This document shows positions 52,815 through 62,828 of a stretch of 64,000 bases of DNA, piece by piece. The notes under the pieces are model-generated. The model searched no databases and had not been told where the DNA came from. It saw nothing but the letters and a program-made list of their open reading frames with translations. Location of the stretch: contig NZ_LGDW01000073.1 of NCBI RefSeq assembly GCF_001280005.1, positions 27,013 through 91,012 of the forward strand. Direction: 5' to 3'. The translations under genes and the position numbers were made by a program. Numbering within the stretch: position 1 is the first letter of the stretch; every line of letters begins with the position of its first letter. The stretch is from Streptomyces sp. NRRL WC-3618. Its GTDB lineage: Bacteria > Actinomycetota > Actinomycetes > Streptomycetales > Streptomycetaceae.

Positions 52815-53827
52815 TGGTGAAGATCACCGACGTGGCCCGGCACGCCGGCGTCTCCCCGAGCACGGTCTCGTACGCCCTCAGCGGCAAGCGCCCGATCTCC
52901 GAGGAGACCCGGCAGCGCGTCGAACTCTCCATCCAGGAACTCGGCTACCGCCCCCACGCCGGCGCGCGGGCACTGGCGAGCAGCAGAACCAATGTCCTGG
53001 CACTCGTGATCCCGTTGCGGACCGGCATCCACGTCCCGGTCGCCATGCAGTTCGCGGTGTCGGTGGTGACGGCCGCGCGCCGTCACGACCACGACGTCCT
53101 CCTGCTCACCCAGGAGGAGGGCGAGGCGGGCCTGCGCCGGGTGGCGGACACGGCTGCCGTGGACGCGCTGATCGTGATGGACGTCCAACTCGGGGATCCC
53201 CGGCTGCCGTTGCTGCGCCTGTTGGGCCTGCCGTCGGTCCTGATCGGCTTCCCGTCGGAGTCGGCCGGCCTGACCTGTATCGACCTGGACTTCAAGGCGG
53301 CGGGCGAGTTGTGCGTGGAACGCCTGGCGGCCCTCGGGCACCGGGTGATCGCCCTGGTCGGCTCACCGCCCGAGGTGTACGTACGCCGGACCGCGTTCGC
53401 CCAGCGCGTGGTCCAGGGGTTCACGGTCGCGGCGGACCGGGGCGGCCTGTCGTCCTCGGTCCACCCCTGCGAGGCGTCGCCGGCGGCGGCGAGGGTGGTC
53501 GCGGAGCAACTCCTGTGCGAGCACCCGGCGTTGACGGGGGTCGTCGTCCACAACGAAGCGATCCTGCAACCCCTGATCGACGCCTTCGAACAACTCGGCC
53601 TGCGCGTCCCCGGCGACCTCTCCGTCACCGCGATCTGTCCGGACGACGTGGCCGAGAAGCTGTCCGTACCGGTCACCTCCGTCGCCGTACCGTCGACGGA
53701 GGTGGGGATACAGGCAGTGGACCTGCTGATGAGGAAGCTGAACAGCACGGGCCACGTCCCGGAGGCGACGCTGCTGCCGCCCCGCCTCACGGAACGGGCG
53801 AGCACGGTGGCACGGGCGGCGACCTGA
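52811..53827 (+). CDS. LacI family repressor of the xyloside operon
   Basis: A 338-residue repressor. The HTH and hinge are KITDVARHAGVSPSTVSYAL and SGKRPISEETRQRV, then a periplasmic-binding-like domain with LIGFPSESAGLTCIDLDFKA. GTG 52811 overlaps the hydrolase stop by GTGA. Last gene of the operon, with twin operators at its head, so an autoregulated sugar switch is likely. The neighbouring glmS converges, 18 bases away. Confidence 0.93.
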   Translation: MMVKITDVARHAGVSPSTVSYALSGKRPISEETRQRVELSIQELGYRPHAGARALASSRTNVLALVIPLRTGIHVPVAMQFAVSVVTAARRHDHDVLLLTQEEGEAGLRRVADTAAVDALIVMDVQLGDPRLPLLRLLGLPSVLIGFPSESAGLTCIDLDFKAAGELCVERLAALGHRVIALVGSPPEVYVRRTAFAQRVVQGFTVAADRGGLSSSVHPCEASPAAARVVAEQLLCEHPALTGVVVHNEAILQPLIDAFEQLGLRVPGDLSVTAICPDDVAEKLSVPVTSVAVPSTEVGIQAVDLLMRKLNSTGHVPEATLLPPRLTERASTVARAAT

Positions 53828-53845
53828 ACCCTCCTGCTCGACCGC

Positions 53846-55693
53846 CTACTCCACCGTCACCGACTTCGCCAGGTTCCGGGGCTGGTCCACCTCGTTGCCC
53901 CGGGCCGTCGCCAGCTCACAGGCGAAGACCTGCAACGGCACCGTCGCGACCAGCGGCTGCAGCAGGGTCGGTGTGGCCGGAACGCGGATCAGATGGTCCG
54001 CGTACGGCACCACCGCCTCGTCCCCCTCCTCCGCGATGACGATCGTCCGCGCACCCCGGGCCCGGATCTCCTGGATGTTGGACACGATCTTGTCGTGGAG
54101 GACGGACCGTCCACGCGCCGGAGGCACGACCACGACCACCGGCACGTCGTCCTCGATCAACGCGATGGGCCCGTGCTTCAACTCGCCGGCGGCGAAGCCC
54201 TCGGCGTGCATGTACGCGAGTTCCTTCAGCTTCAGCGCGCCCTCCAACGCCACCGGATACCCCACGTGCCGCCCCAGGAACAGCACGGTGTTCTTGTCGG
54301 CGAGCGACCGGGCCAGCGCACGCACGGGCTCCATGGTCTCCAGCACCCGTTCGACCGCACCGGAGATCGCCACCAGGTCACGCACCACGGCCCGGATCTC
54401 GTCGCCCCACTTCGTCCCGCGCACCTGCCCCAGATACAGGGCGACGAGATAGCAGGCCACCAGCTGCGTGAGGAACGCCTTGGTCGACGCGACGGCCACC
54501 TCGGGCCCCGCGTGCGTGTACAGCACCGCGTCCGACTCACGCGGGATCGTCGAGCCGTTGGTGTTGCAGATGGCCAGCACCTTCGCACCCTGCTCGCGGG
54601 CGTGCCGCAGCGCCATCAGGGTGTCCATGGTCTCGCCGGACTGGGAGATGGCGATGACGAGGGTCCGCGCGTCGAGAATCGGATCCCGGTACCGGAACTC
54701 GCTCGCCAGCTCCACCTCGCACGGAACGCGCGTCCAGTGCTCGATGGCGTACTTGGCGATCAGCCCGGCGTGGAAGGCCGTACCGCAGGCGACGACCACG
54801 ACCTTCTCGACCTCCCGCAGCGCAGCCGCGGGAATCCGCACCTCGTCGAGCGTCAGCGACCCGGCCGCGTCGACCCGGCCCAGCAGGGTATCGGCGACAG
54901 CCTTGGGCTGCTCGGCGATCTCCTTGAGCATGAAGTAGTCATAGCCCCCCTTTTCCGCGGCCGACACATCCCAGTCGACGTGATACGCCCGCCCTTCCCC
55001 CGCGCTGCCGTCGAAGCCCGTCACCGTGACCCCGTCCCGGCGCAGCTCCACCACCTGGTCCTGCCCCAGCTCGATCGCCGACCGCGTGTGGGCGATGAAC
55101 GCGGCGACGTCCGAGGCGAGAAAGGCCTCGCCCTCTCCAACGCCCACCACCAGCGGCGAGTTCCGCCGCGCCCCCACCACCACGTCCGGCTCGTCGGCGT
55201 GCACCGCGACCAGCGTGAACGCGCCCTCCAGCCGTCGGCACACGAGCCGCATGGCCTCGGCCAGGTCGGCGCAGGAGGAGAACTCCTCGGCGAGCAGATG
55301 GGCGACGACCTCGGTGTCGGTCTCGGAGGCGAGTTCGTGCCCCCGCTCAGCCAACTCCGCCCGCAGACAGGCGAAGTTCTCGATGATCCCGTTGTGGACG
55401 ACGGCGACGCGCCCGGCGTTGTCGAGATGCGGATGGGCGTTGGCGTCGGTCGGCCCGCCGTGAGTGGCCCACCGGGTGTGCCCGATGCCCGTACCGCCGG
55501 CCGGCAACGGCCGTTCGGCAAGCTCCTTCTCCAGGTTGACGAGCTTCCCGGCCTTCTTGGCACCGGCCAGCCCGCCATCGGCCAGCACCGCCACCCCCGC
55601 CGAGTCGTACCCCCGGTACTCCAGCCGCTTCAGCCCGGCCATCACGACATCGAGAGCCGACTGCGACCCCACGTAACCCACGATTCCGCACAT
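53846..55693 (-). CDS. glmS: Glucosamine-fructose-6-phosphate aminotransferase
   Basis: Makes glucosamine-6-phosphate from fructose-6-phosphate and glutamine for cell-wall precursors. 615 residues: Cys2 of the glutaminase domain (MCGIVGYVGSQ), linker, then two SIS sugar-isomerase domains (SQSGETMDTLMALRHA, then SRSLAD-like). The C-terminus ends DQPRNLAKSVTVE, the family tail. ATG 55693 starts it. No glmS ribozyme is seen upstream, as expected outside Firmicutes. It converges with LacI and is divergent from coaA. Confidence 0.97.
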   Translation of the reverse strand: MCGIVGYVGSQSALDVVMAGLKRLEYRGYDSAGVAVLADGGLAGAKKAGKLVNLEKELAERPLPAGGTGIGHTRWATHGGPTDANAHPHLDNAGRVAVVHNGIIENFACLRAELAERGHELASETDTEVVAHLLAEEFSSCADLAEAMRLVCRRLEGAFTLVAVHADEPDVVVGARRNSPLVVGVGEGEAFLASDVAAFIAHTRSAIELGQDQVVELRRDGVTVTGFDGSAGEGRAYHVDWDVSAAEKGGYDYFMLKEIAEQPKAVADTLLGRVDAAGSLTLDEVRIPAAALREVEKVVVVACGTAFHAGLIAKYAIEHWTRVPCEVELASEFRYRDPILDARTLVIAISQSGETMDTLMALRHAREQGAKVLAICNTNGSTIPRESDAVLYTHAGPEVAVASTKAFLTQLVACYLVALYLGQVRGTKWGDEIRAVVRDLVAISGAVERVLETMEPVRALARSLADKNTVLFLGRHVGYPVALEGALKLKELAYMHAEGFAAGELKHGPIALIEDDVPVVVVVPPARGRSVLHDKIVSNIQEIRARGARTIVIAEEGDEAVVPYADHLIRVPATPTLLQPLVATVPLQVFACELATARGNEVDQPRNLAKSVTVE

Positions 55694-55840
55694 ACCGCGC
55701 AGCCTACGATCGAACACGCGCCACGCCCCGGCACCGCGTGCCCGATATCGGAAATTCCCGCCGGTGGCCCGAAGCCCTGTCGTTCGACGGCGTGACGCAC
55801 TCCACCCCCCACCCCGTCCACACTGCCGTAACAATGGACT

Positions 55841-56830
55841 GTGATCTCTCCGATCTCCTCGATGCCCCGGAGCGCCCACCGGCAGCGGCCGGAGGCGACT
55901 CCCTACGTCGACCTCACGCGTACCGAGTGGAGCGCGCTGCGCGACAAGACGCCGCTGCCCCTCACCGCCGAGGAGGTCGAGAAGCTGCGTGGTCTGGGCG
56001 ATGTCATCGACCTCGACGAGGTGCGGGACATCTACCTCCCGCTCTCCCGCCTCCTCAACCTCTACATCGGCGCCACGGACGGCCTGAGAGGAGCCCTGAA
56101 CACCTTCCTGGGCGAACAGGGCGCCCAGACCGGCACCCCGTTCGTCATAGGGGTCGCGGGCTCGGTGGCGGTGGGCAAGTCGACCGTCGCCCGACTGCTC
56201 CAGGCACTGCTCTCCCGCTGGCCCGAACACCCGCGCGTGGAACTGGTGACCACGGACGGCTTCCTGCTCCCCACCGAGGAACTGACGGCCCGCGGCCTGA
56301 TGTCCCGTAAGGGTTTCCCCGAGTCGTACGACCGCCGGGCCCTGACCCGCTTCGTGGCGGACATCAAGGCGGGCAAGGACGAGGTCACGGCCCCCGTCTA
56401 CTCCCACCTCATCTACGACATCGTCCCCGGCGAGAAGCTCACGGTCCGCCGCCCCGACATCCTCATCGTCGAGGGCCTGAACGTCCTCCAGCCCGCCCTC
56501 CCCGGCAGCGACGGCCGCACCCGCGTCGGCCTCGCCGACTACTTCGACTTCAGCGTGTACGTCGACGCCCGCCCCGAGGACATCGAGCGCTGGTACCTCA
56601 ACCGCTTCCGACGGCTGCGCGAGACGGCGTTCCAGAAGCCGTCCTCGTACTTCCGCAAGTACACCCAGGTGTCGGAGGAAGAAGCCCTGGACTACGCCCG
56701 CACCACCTGGCGCACCATCAACAAGGTGAACCTCCTGGAGAACGTGGCCCCCACCCGGGGCCGCGCGACCCTGATCATCCGCAAGGGCCCGGACCACAAG
56801 GTGCAACGACTCAGCCTGCGCAAGCTGTAA
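55841..56830 (+). CDS. coaA: Pantothenate kinase, type I
   Basis: Phosphorylates pantothenate, the first step of coenzyme A synthesis. 329 residues, slightly longer than E. coli CoaA. The P-loop is [12 protein letters not shown]; other family segments are [27 protein letters not shown] and [22 protein letters not shown] 55841 is the start. Divergent from glmS; the DUF389 gene follows 45 bases later. Confidence 0.96.
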   Translation: MISPISSMPRSAHRQRPEATPYVDLTRTEWSALRDKTPLPLTAEEVEKLRGLGDVIDLDEVRDIYLPLSRLLNLYIGATDGLRGALNTFLGEQGAQTGTPFVIGVAGSVAVGKSTVARLLQALLSRWPEHPRVELVTTDGFLLPTEELTARGLMSRKGFPESYDRRALTRFVADIKAGKDEVTAPVYSHLIYDIVPGEKLTVRRPDILIVEGLNVLQPALPGSDGRTRVGLADYFDFSVYVDARPEDIERWYLNRFRRLRETAFQKPSSYFRKYTQVSEEEALDYARTTWRTINKVNLLENVAPTRGRATLIIRKGPDHKVQRLSLRKL

Positions 56831-56875
56831 CCCCACCCCAACCGTCGCCGTACAGCACCCGGTTACCCTGCCCCC

Positions 56876-57814
56876 ATGCTCCACCTACGCCTCATCGCCC
56901 CGGCCGACAGCACGACCGACGTGGTCCACCTGATCGAACGGACAGTCGGCACCACCCACCTCGTCGTCCTCCCCGGCGCCGCCCGCAACCCCGCCGGGGA
57001 CGTCGTGATGTGTGACGTGGCCCGGGAAGCAGGCGACGAACTCATCGCCGGGCTACGGGAGTTGCGACTCGACGAGACCGGTTCGATCGCCGTGGAGAAC
57101 ATCGACCTGTCGCTCTCCGAACGGGCCGACAAGGCGGAGAAGGACGCGCCAGGCGAGGGTGCGGACGCGGTCCTGTGGGAGCACCTCGCGGACGCGACAC
57201 ACGAGGAGTCGACGCTGTCGATCACCTACGTCGCCTTCATCACGCTCGCCACGATGATCGCGGCCTGCGGCGTGGTCCTCGACAACGCGATCCTGATCGT
57301 GGGCGCGATGGCGGTGGGCCCCGAGTTCGGCCCCCTGGCCGGCCTCAGCACAGCCCTCGTCCAACGCCACCCGAGACTGGCGGCCCGCTCGCTCATCGCC
57401 CTGCTGGCGGGCTTCGCGGTGGCGATGCTGGTGACGGTCGGTTTCAGCGTCTTCATGGACGCCGTCGGCCTGTTCACCGAGGCGAAACTGGAAGCGAAGC
57501 GCCCCAACACGGGCTTCGTCTACGCCCCCGACTGGTTCTCGTTCGTCGTCGCGGCCCTCGCGGGCATCGCCGGCACGCTCTCCCTGACCTCGGCGAAGTC
57601 CGGCGCCCTGGTGGGTGTGGCCATCTCCGTGACCACCATCCCCGCCGCGGCCAACGCCGCCGTGGCCCTGAGCTACGGCGACATGGGCCAAACCTGGGGC
57701 TCCACGAAACAACTACTCCTGAACCTCCTGGGCATCACCCTGGCGGCAACCCTCACCTTGCTGGCCCAGAAATGGCTGTGGAGCACGCAGAGAAAACCCA
57801 CCCGAACGTCTTGA
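56876..57814 (+). CDS. DUF389 membrane protein (TIGR00341)
   Basis: A 312-residue membrane protein. An N-terminal cytoplasmic domain (about 110 residues) is followed by five or six helices, with the family region NAILIVGAMAVGPEFGPLAG. Function of DUF389 is unknown. Starts at ATG 56876, probably cotranscribed with coaA. Convergent with glmM over a repeat copy. Confidence 0.88.
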   Translation: MLHLRLIAPADSTTDVVHLIERTVGTTHLVVLPGAARNPAGDVVMCDVAREAGDELIAGLRELRLDETGSIAVENIDLSLSERADKAEKDAPGEGADAVLWEHLADATHEESTLSITYVAFITLATMIAACGVVLDNAILIVGAMAVGPEFGPLAGLSTALVQRHPRLAARSLIALLAGFAVAMLVTVGFSVFMDAVGLFTEAKLEAKRPNTGFVYAPDWFSFVVAALAGIAGTLSLTSAKSGALVGVAISVTTIPAAANAAVALSYGDMGQTWGSTKQLLLNLLGITLAATLTLLAQKWLWSTQRKPTRTS

Positions 57815-57830
57815 GAAACGTCCACAAGGA

Positions 57831-57898
57831 CGCGCCCCTTTTCTTAGGGGCGCGGGGCTCTGACATTTGCGGCTCCGCCGCGCGGGCGCGACAAGCCA
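57831..57898. repeat. Long variant of the dispersed palindromic repeat
   Basis: CGCGCCCC/GGGGCGCG hairpin (57831-57854) followed by GGGCTCTGACATTTGCGG and ending CGCGACAAGCCAC. A longer form of the family, in the gap between the two convergent genes, where it can serve as terminator. Confidence 0.75.
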
Positions 57899-57956
57899 CA
57901 ACGAACCAGCAGCCCGCAACGAACCAGATCCCCCACCCCGGACCCGGCACCGCCAA

Positions 57957-59315
57957 CTACCCGAGCGCGGACTTCACGACATCCGCCAACCGCCCAGCCA
58001 CAGACCGAGCCTGATCAATATCCGCCGCCTCAACCATCACCCGAACCAACGGCTCGGTCCCGGAAGGCCGCAACAACACCCGCCCGGTAACCCCGAGTTC
58101 CCGCTCCGCGTCCGCCACCGCGGCAGCCAGCTCCGCAGACGACCCCACCCGCGTGCGATCAACATCCGGCACATTCACCAGCACCTGCGGCAACCGTTCC
58201 ATCACCGCCGCGAGCTCCCGCAACGTACGACCGGTCTGCGCGACCCGAGCCGCCAGCAGCAACCCCGTCAGCGTCCCGTCACCCGTCGTGGCGTGGTCCC
58301 AGATGATCACGTGCCCGGACTGCTCGCCGCCGAGCGCGTACCCGTGCTCCTTCATCTCCTCCAGGACGTACCGGTCCCCGACCGCCGTCTGGATGATGGA
58401 CAGCCCCTCCCGCTCCATCGCCAGCTTGAAGCCCAGGTTGGACATCACGGTGGCGACGACGGTGTTCGCACGCAGCACCCCGCGCTCCCGCATCGCCAGC
58501 GCGAGTACGGCCATGATCTGGTCGCCGTCCACCTCCGCACCGGTGTGGTCGACGGCGAGGCAGCGGTCGGCGTCGCCGTCGTGCGCGATGCCGAGGTCGG
58601 CGCCGTGTTCGAGGACGGCGGCCTTGAGCTTGGCGAGGTGGGTGGATCCGTAGCCGTCGTTGATGTTGAGGCCGTCCGGCTCCGCGCCGATGGTGACGAT
58701 CTCGGCGCCGGCCCGGGTGAACACCTCGGGCGAGACCAGGCTGGCGGCGCCGTGCGCCTCGTCCAGCACCACCTTCAGACCGTCCAGTCGGTTCGGCAGG
58801 ACTCCGACAAGATGGGAGACGTACCGCTCGAAGCCGTCGTCGTACGACCGCACGCGGCCCACGCCCCCGCCGGTCGGACGGTCCCAGGGAGCGCCGGTGC
58901 GGTGCTCCTCGTAGACGGTCTCGATCCGTTCTTCCAGCTCGTCGTCGAGTTTGTGGCCGCCGCGGGCCAGGAACTTGACGCCGTTGTCGGGCATGGCGTT
59001 GTGGCTGGCGGAGAGCATCACGCCCAGGTCGGCGCCCAGTTCGGCGGTGAGGTAGGCGACCGCCGGGGTGGGCAGCACGCCGACCAGCAGGACGTCGACG
59101 CCCGCGCTGGCGAGGCCCGCGACGACCGCGGCCTCCAGGAACTCTCCGGACGCACGTGGGTCACGTCCGACCACGGCGACCGGCCGGTGGCCCTCGAACG
59201 AACCCGCCTCGGCGAGTACGTGGGCCGCCGCCACAGACAGGCCGAGAGCCATCTCGGCTGTCAGGTCCACGTTGGCGACACCGCGCACGCCGTCCGTGCC
59301 GAAGAGTCGTCCCAC
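57957..59315 (-). CDS. glmM: Phosphoglucosamine mutase
   Basis: Interconverts glucosamine-6- and -1-phosphate, between GlmS and GlmU. 452 residues. It starts [20 protein letters not shown]. The phosphoserine loop is [13 protein letters not shown], the metal loop [13 protein letters not shown], and the sugar loop [14 protein letters not shown] 59315 has GGAGG six bases upstream. It lies downstream of rpsI in the same direction, past a terminator. Confidence 0.97.
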   Translation of the reverse strand: MGRLFGTDGVRGVANVDLTAEMALGLSVAAAHVLAEAGSFEGHRPVAVVGRDPRASGEFLEAAVVAGLASAGVDVLLVGVLPTPAVAYLTAELGADLGVMLSASHNAMPDNGVKFLARGGHKLDDELEERIETVYEEHRTGAPWDRPTGGGVGRVRSYDDGFERYVSHLVGVLPNRLDGLKVVLDEAHGAASLVSPEVFTRAGAEIVTIGAEPDGLNINDGYGSTHLAKLKAAVLEHGADLGIAHDGDADRCLAVDHTGAEVDGDQIMAVLALAMRERGVLRANTVVATVMSNLGFKLAMEREGLSIIQTAVGDRYVLEEMKEHGYALGGEQSGHVIIWDHATTGDGTLTGLLLAARVAQTGRTLRELAAVMERLPQVLVNVPDVDRTRVGSSAELAAAVADAERELGVTGRVLLRPSGTEPLVRVMVEAADIDQARSVAGRLADVVKSALG

Positions 59316-59419
59316 TGGTGTCCTCCGAAGGTGCTGGAAAATGTGCGGCTCATGCACTTTACGTACGGCTCACGCCTGTGGGGCGTGTCGGTCATAAGGA
59401 ATGTTCCCGGTAAACGAAC

Positions 59420-59452
59420 CGCCCCGGCGGCACGGAGAGTGCAGCCGGGGCG
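59420..59452. terminator. Terminator after rpsI
   Basis: A 9-bp stem CGCCCCGGC/GCCGGGGCG with a 15-base loop, 28 bases past the rpsI stop codon. Confidence 0.7.
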
Positions 59453-59479
59453 ATACGTACGAGAACAGCCCAGCGAGAT

Positions 59480-60016
59480 TTAGCGCTTGCTGTACTGCGG
59501 GGCCTTGCGGGCCTTCTTGAGACCGGCCTTCTTGCGCTCGACCGCACGGTCGTCGCGACGGAGGAAGCCGGCCTTCTTGAGGGCGCCGCGGTTGTTGTCC
59601 ACGTCGGCCTCGTTCAGCGCACGGGCCACACCGAGGCGCAGGGCACCGGCCTGACCGGAGACACCGCCACCCGAGATGCGGGCGACGACGTCGTAGCGAC
59701 CCTCGAGCTCGAGCACCTTGAAGGGCTCGTTGACTTCCTGCTGGTGCACCTTGTTGGGGAAGTAGTCCTCAAGGGTGCGACCGTTGATCTTCCACTTGCC
59801 GGTGCCCGGGACGATCCGGACGCGGGCGATGGCGTTCTTGCGACGGCCCAGGCCGGCGGCCGGCTGCGGGTCGCCGAAGCGGCCGTCAAGGGCCTCCGCG
59901 TACTCGCCCTCGGCAACGGGCGCCTCGGACTCGGTGGTGTAGCTCTCGACGTCCGCGTTCTCGAACTCGGCGTCAGCGTTCTCGTCGAGCGGCTGCTCGA
60001 CAGTGGTCTCGGCCAC
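59480..60016 (-). CDS. rpsI: 30S ribosomal protein S9
   Basis: 178 residues. The core begins [19 protein letters not shown] and ends in the basic tail [12 protein letters not shown] that reaches the P-site tRNA. The first 55 residues form an acidic Glu/Ala extension characteristic of actinobacteria. GTG 60016 has GAGGAGAATC upstream. It is the second gene of the rplM-rpsI operon. Confidence 0.97.
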   Translation of the reverse strand: MAETTVEQPLDENADAEFENADVESYTTESEAPVAEGEYAEALDGRFGDPQPAAGLGRRKNAIARVRIVPGTGKWKINGRTLEDYFPNKVHQQEVNEPFKVLELEGRYDVVARISGGGVSGQAGALRLGVARALNEADVDNNRGALKKAGFLRRDDRAVERKKAGLKKARKAPQYSKR

Positions 60017-60058
60017 GATTCTCCTCAGAATTCTCTACGTCTTAGGGGGTGGCCGGAA

Positions 60059-60502
60059 CTACTGCGCGACCTGGGTGATCTCGAACGGCACCGGCTGCTG
60101 CGCAGCGTGGGGGTGCTGGTCGCCCGAGTAGACCTTCAGCTTCGACAGGCACTGACGGCCCAGGGTGTTCTTGGGGATCATGCCCTTGATGGCCTTCTCG
60201 ACGGCCTTCTCGGGGTTCTTCGCCAGAAGCTCGTCGTAGCGGACGGAACGCAGACCACCCGGGTAACCGGAGTGGCGGTACGCCATCTTCTGGGTCTTCT
60301 TGTTGCCGGAGAGGTGCACCTTGTCGGCGTTGATGATGATGACGAAGTCACCAGCGTCAACGTGCGGCGCGTAAATCGGCTTGTGCTTGCCACGAAGGAT
60401 GTTCGCGGCGGTGGTGGCCAGACGGCCCAGGACGACATCCTGGGCGTCGATGACGTACCACTGGCGAGTGATGTCGCCGGGCTTAGGGCTGAACGTACGC
60501 AC
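60059..60502 (-). CDS. rplM: 50S ribosomal protein L13
   Basis: 147 residues, standard length. Begins [20 protein letters not shown]; contains [20 protein letters not shown] and the signature [22 protein letters not shown] 60502 is preceded by AAGG about eight bases upstream. First gene of the operon with rpsI; its leader carries a hairpin near the ribosome site. Confidence 0.97.
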   Translation of the reverse strand: MRTFSPKPGDITRQWYVIDAQDVVLGRLATTAANILRGKHKPIYAPHVDAGDFVIIINADKVHLSGNKKTQKMAYRHSGYPGGLRSVRYDELLAKNPEKAVEKAIKGMIPKNTLGRQCLSKLKVYSGDQHPHAAQQPVPFEITQVAQ

Positions 60503-60512
60503 TTCGTAGCCT

Positions 60513-60559
60513 TCGCTTCTTCAGTGGATGGGTCCTGACACATGGCATCACTGAAGCGA
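60513..60559 (-). promoter_or_regulatory. Candidate ribosomal-protein leader hairpin of rplM
   Basis: In the rplM mRNA, TCGCTTCAGTG (60559-60549) can pair with CACTGAAGAAGCGA (60526-60513), 11 bp with a 3-base bulge, ending one base before the AAGG ribosome site. Such a structure could allow feedback by L13. Confidence 0.5.
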
Positions 60560-60687
60560 TCGTGCAGCTGGGGACGACAATCGCCGGGAACAAGGCCCGT
60601 ATGCCGCCCACTGGAAACTGCTCCAGGGAACCTACGTAAGGGCCTCTCGCGTGAGAACGACCAAGCCGATACGCATAACGAACGCCT

Positions 60688-60717
60688 AGGCTACCCGCGC
60701 AGCCCCGGACGGGTCAA
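60688..60717 (-). promoter_or_regulatory. HrdB-type promoter of rplM-rpsI
   Basis: On the minus strand TTGACC (60717-60712) and TAGCCT (60693-60688) are 18 bases apart, matching the vegetative Streptomyces consensus. It implies a leader of about 180 bases for rplM. Confidence 0.7.
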
Positions 60718-60781
60718 AACGAGCACCCGCACAACGACCGCCGCAACGGACGGGACGGGCGGGCACGTGAGACCCGGCCCG

Positions 60782-60835
60782 GACCCCGACCGAACCCCGA
60801 CCGAACCCCGACGGAACCAGACAGAACCCCGACCG
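60782..60835. repeat. Tandem 11-bp GACCGAACCCC-type repeat
   Basis: About five degenerate units of accccgaccga (one contracted) between rplM and the divergent membrane-protein gene. Confidence 0.6.
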
Positions 60836-60909
60836 TGTTGCCCCTGTGCCCCAGGAGAAGGGCCCGAGACGCATCCGCACACGGGTTGGACGGCGTCTAA
60901 GATGCGCCC

Positions 60910-61827
60910 ATGAGCTTTGGGCAGGGGGGACCTCAGTGGGATCCCTGGAAACCGAATACCCCGCAACAACCGTGGGACGACCAGGCCGACCGGGCTCCGC
61001 AGCAGCCGTGGGGCGGGCAGGTCGGCGGCCAGGCCCCCGACTGGGCCGCGCTCGCCGAGGCGTCCGAGACCCGTAACAGACGCCGCAGACTCCTGCTGAT
61101 CGTCGCGGCCGCGGCGGCCACCGTCGGCGTGGGCGCGGCCGTCGCCATGGGCGTGGTCAACGCGGACAGCAAGAACAACGAGGCCTCCAACAGGCCGACC
61201 TCCGGTCTGCCCGCCACCGCGGACATCCCCAGCGACTCCAGCTCGGCGGCGCCGTCGTTCGAGCCGACCAGCGCGCCGCCACCGCTGGACCCGAAGGACT
61301 TCATATCGAGTGCGAAGAAGGACACGGCGCCGCTGGCCCCGGACGACCTCTTCCCCGGTACGCAGCTGACGATGGGCGAGCGCCTCTACAAGAAGGGGCC
61401 GACCGCCGACACGACGAACTGCGCGTCGGCCGCGAAGAACACCCTGACGAAGATCCTCGAGGACAACAGGTGCACGCGCTTCCTGCGCGTCACCTACAGC
61501 AAGGACGGCACCGCGGTGACGGTCGGCGTGGCCGTCTTCGACACCGAGGCCCAGGCCACGAAGGTCAAGGCCACGGTCGACAAAAAGAGCATCATCGAGT
61601 CCCTGTCCGGCGGCGGTGTCCCGACCTTCTGCCGGGCGGCGATCTGCCGCTCGACGACCAACTCCTACGGCCGCTACGCCTACTTCACGATCGCCGGCTT
61701 CACCAACGGCAAGGACGTGACGGAGAAGAGCACGCAGGTCTTCACCACGGGCGACGACCTGGCTGAGTTCGCCTTCCGCCAGATCAGACGACGCGGCGAG
61801 ACACAGGCCTCGGCAGCCAGCCAGTAG
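60910..61827 (+). CDS. Membrane-anchored extracytoplasmic protein, unknown function
   Basis: A 305-residue protein. The N-terminal 55 residues are Gln/Pro/Trp-rich (PQQPWDDQADRAPQQPWGGQ), one membrane helix follows (LLLIVAAAAATVGVGAAVAM), then a Ser/Pro linker and an outer domain with four Cys (NCASA, RCTRF, FCRAAICR) that may form disulphides. Found in the same place in other Streptomyces as I recall. ATG 60910 starts it. Convergent with truA. Confidence 0.85.
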   Translation: MSFGQGGPQWDPWKPNTPQQPWDDQADRAPQQPWGGQVGGQAPDWAALAEASETRNRRRRLLLIVAAAAATVGVGAAVAMGVVNADSKNNEASNRPTSGLPATADIPSDSSSAAPSFEPTSAPPPLDPKDFISSAKKDTAPLAPDDLFPGTQLTMGERLYKKGPTADTTNCASAAKNTLTKILEDNRCTRFLRVTYSKDGTAVTVGVAVFDTEAQATKVKATVDKKSIIESLSGGGVPTFCRAAICRSTTNSYGRYAYFTIAGFTNGKDVTEKSTQVFTTGDDLAEFAFRQIRRRGETQASAASQ

Positions 61828-61850
61828 CACGCACGCACAGTACGCACCCC

Positions 61851-61887
61851 GGAAATGGCCGACGACCACGGATCGTCGGCCATTTCC
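61851..61887. terminator. Bidirectional terminator between the membrane-protein gene and truA
   Basis: A perfect 15-bp stem GGAAATGGCCGACGA with its complement and a 7-base loop, in the gap between the two convergent genes. Confidence 0.9.
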
Positions 61888-61898
61888 GCGTGCGGCCC

Positions 61899-62744
61899 TC
61901 AGTGCACCTGGCCCCGCACCCGCCGCGCCAGCAACTGCCGCTCGGCCAGCAACTCGTCCGCCGGATAAGCGACCTCCTCCAAGGTCAGCCCGTACGGCCG
62001 TACGACATGCACGGCACTGTCCCGCACCCGCGCGTCCAGTACCCGCCGCGGCCACTCCACCCCCCGGTGCCCGTCGCCCACGAACAGCAGCGCGCCGACC
62101 ATGGACCGCACCTGGTTGTAGCAGAAGGCGTCGGCGCGGACCTCGATCTCGACGATGCCGTCCAGCCGCCGGCGCACCCCGAAGTCGAGGACCTCGCGGA
62201 CCGTCGACGCGCCCTCGCGCTTCTTCGCGTACGCGGCGAAGTCATGTTCCCCGACAAGGGACTTGGCGGCGGCGTCCATCACGTCGACGTCCAACTCCCA
62301 GTCGTGCCAGAGCACATGGTTGCGCAGCAGCGGATCCACCCCACCGGCCCGATCACCGACCCGGTACACATAGCGCCGCCACAGTGCGGCGAACCGCGCG
62401 TTGAACCCGGCAGGCGCCTCGGCGACACCCCACACCCGGACGTCCTTGCCGAGCCGCCCGGCAAGCCGCTTGAGCAGCTTCTCCCGATGCTCGCCCCACA
62501 ACTCCACCGGCAGATCGACATGGGCGACCTGCCCCCGGGCGTGCACTCCCGCATCGGTACGGCCGGCCACGGTCAGCTCGTACGTGGTCTCCCCGGACCG
62601 CGTCACGGTCCGCAGGGCGTCCTCGATCTCCCCCTGCACGGTCCGCCGTCCCCCGGCCTGCTTGGCCCACCCGGAAAACGCGGTGCCGTCGTAGGAAAGG
62701 TCCAGCCGCACCCGTACGAACCCGGGCTCTACGTCATCGCTCAC
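61899..62744 (-). CDS. truA: tRNA pseudouridine synthase A
   Basis: Makes pseudouridine 38-40 in tRNA anticodon arms. 281 residues. The catalytic Asp is in [14 protein letters not shown]. Also [17 protein letters not shown] and [18 protein letters not shown] 62744 has AGGA seven bases upstream and is preferred over TTG 62747. Downstream of rplQ in the rpoA-rplQ-truA order usual for actinobacteria. Confidence 0.95.
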   Translation of the reverse strand: MSDDVEPGFVRVRLDLSYDGTAFSGWAKQAGGRRTVQGEIEDALRTVTRSGETTYELTVAGRTDAGVHARGQVAHVDLPVELWGEHREKLLKRLAGRLGKDVRVWGVAEAPAGFNARFAALWRRYVYRVGDRAGGVDPLLRNHVLWHDWELDVDVMDAAAKSLVGEHDFAAYAKKREGASTVREVLDFGVRRRLDGIVEIEVRADAFCYNQVRSMVGALLFVGDGHRGVEWPRRVLDARVRDSAVHVVRPYGLTLEEVAYPADELLAERQLLARRVRGQVH

Positions 62745-62782
62745 CAACAGTTCCTCTCCTCACCCGGGCTGCCAACGCGAAA

Positions 62783-62810
62783 GCGGGCCCACCCGAGAGG
62801 GCGGACCCGC
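62783..62810. terminator. Terminator after rplQ
   Basis: GCGGGCCCACCC and GGGCGGACCCGC form a 12-position stem with two mismatches and a GAGA loop, about 20 bases past the rplQ stop codon; partial read-through to truA is likely. Confidence 0.6.
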
Positions 62811-62828
62811 AACGCGAGGCTAAAAGCC

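Larger units (their letters stand above)
60503..60909. other. rplM leader and divergent promoter region
   Basis: About 400 bases with no gene. They contain the rplM leader hairpin and promoter listed next, and a tandem repeat before the membrane-protein gene. No promoter for the rightward gene was recognised. Confidence 0.6.

Noticed and set aside
55694..55840. glmS ribozyme
   Set aside because: That element is known from Firmicutes, and no matching core fold was found in this short spacer.
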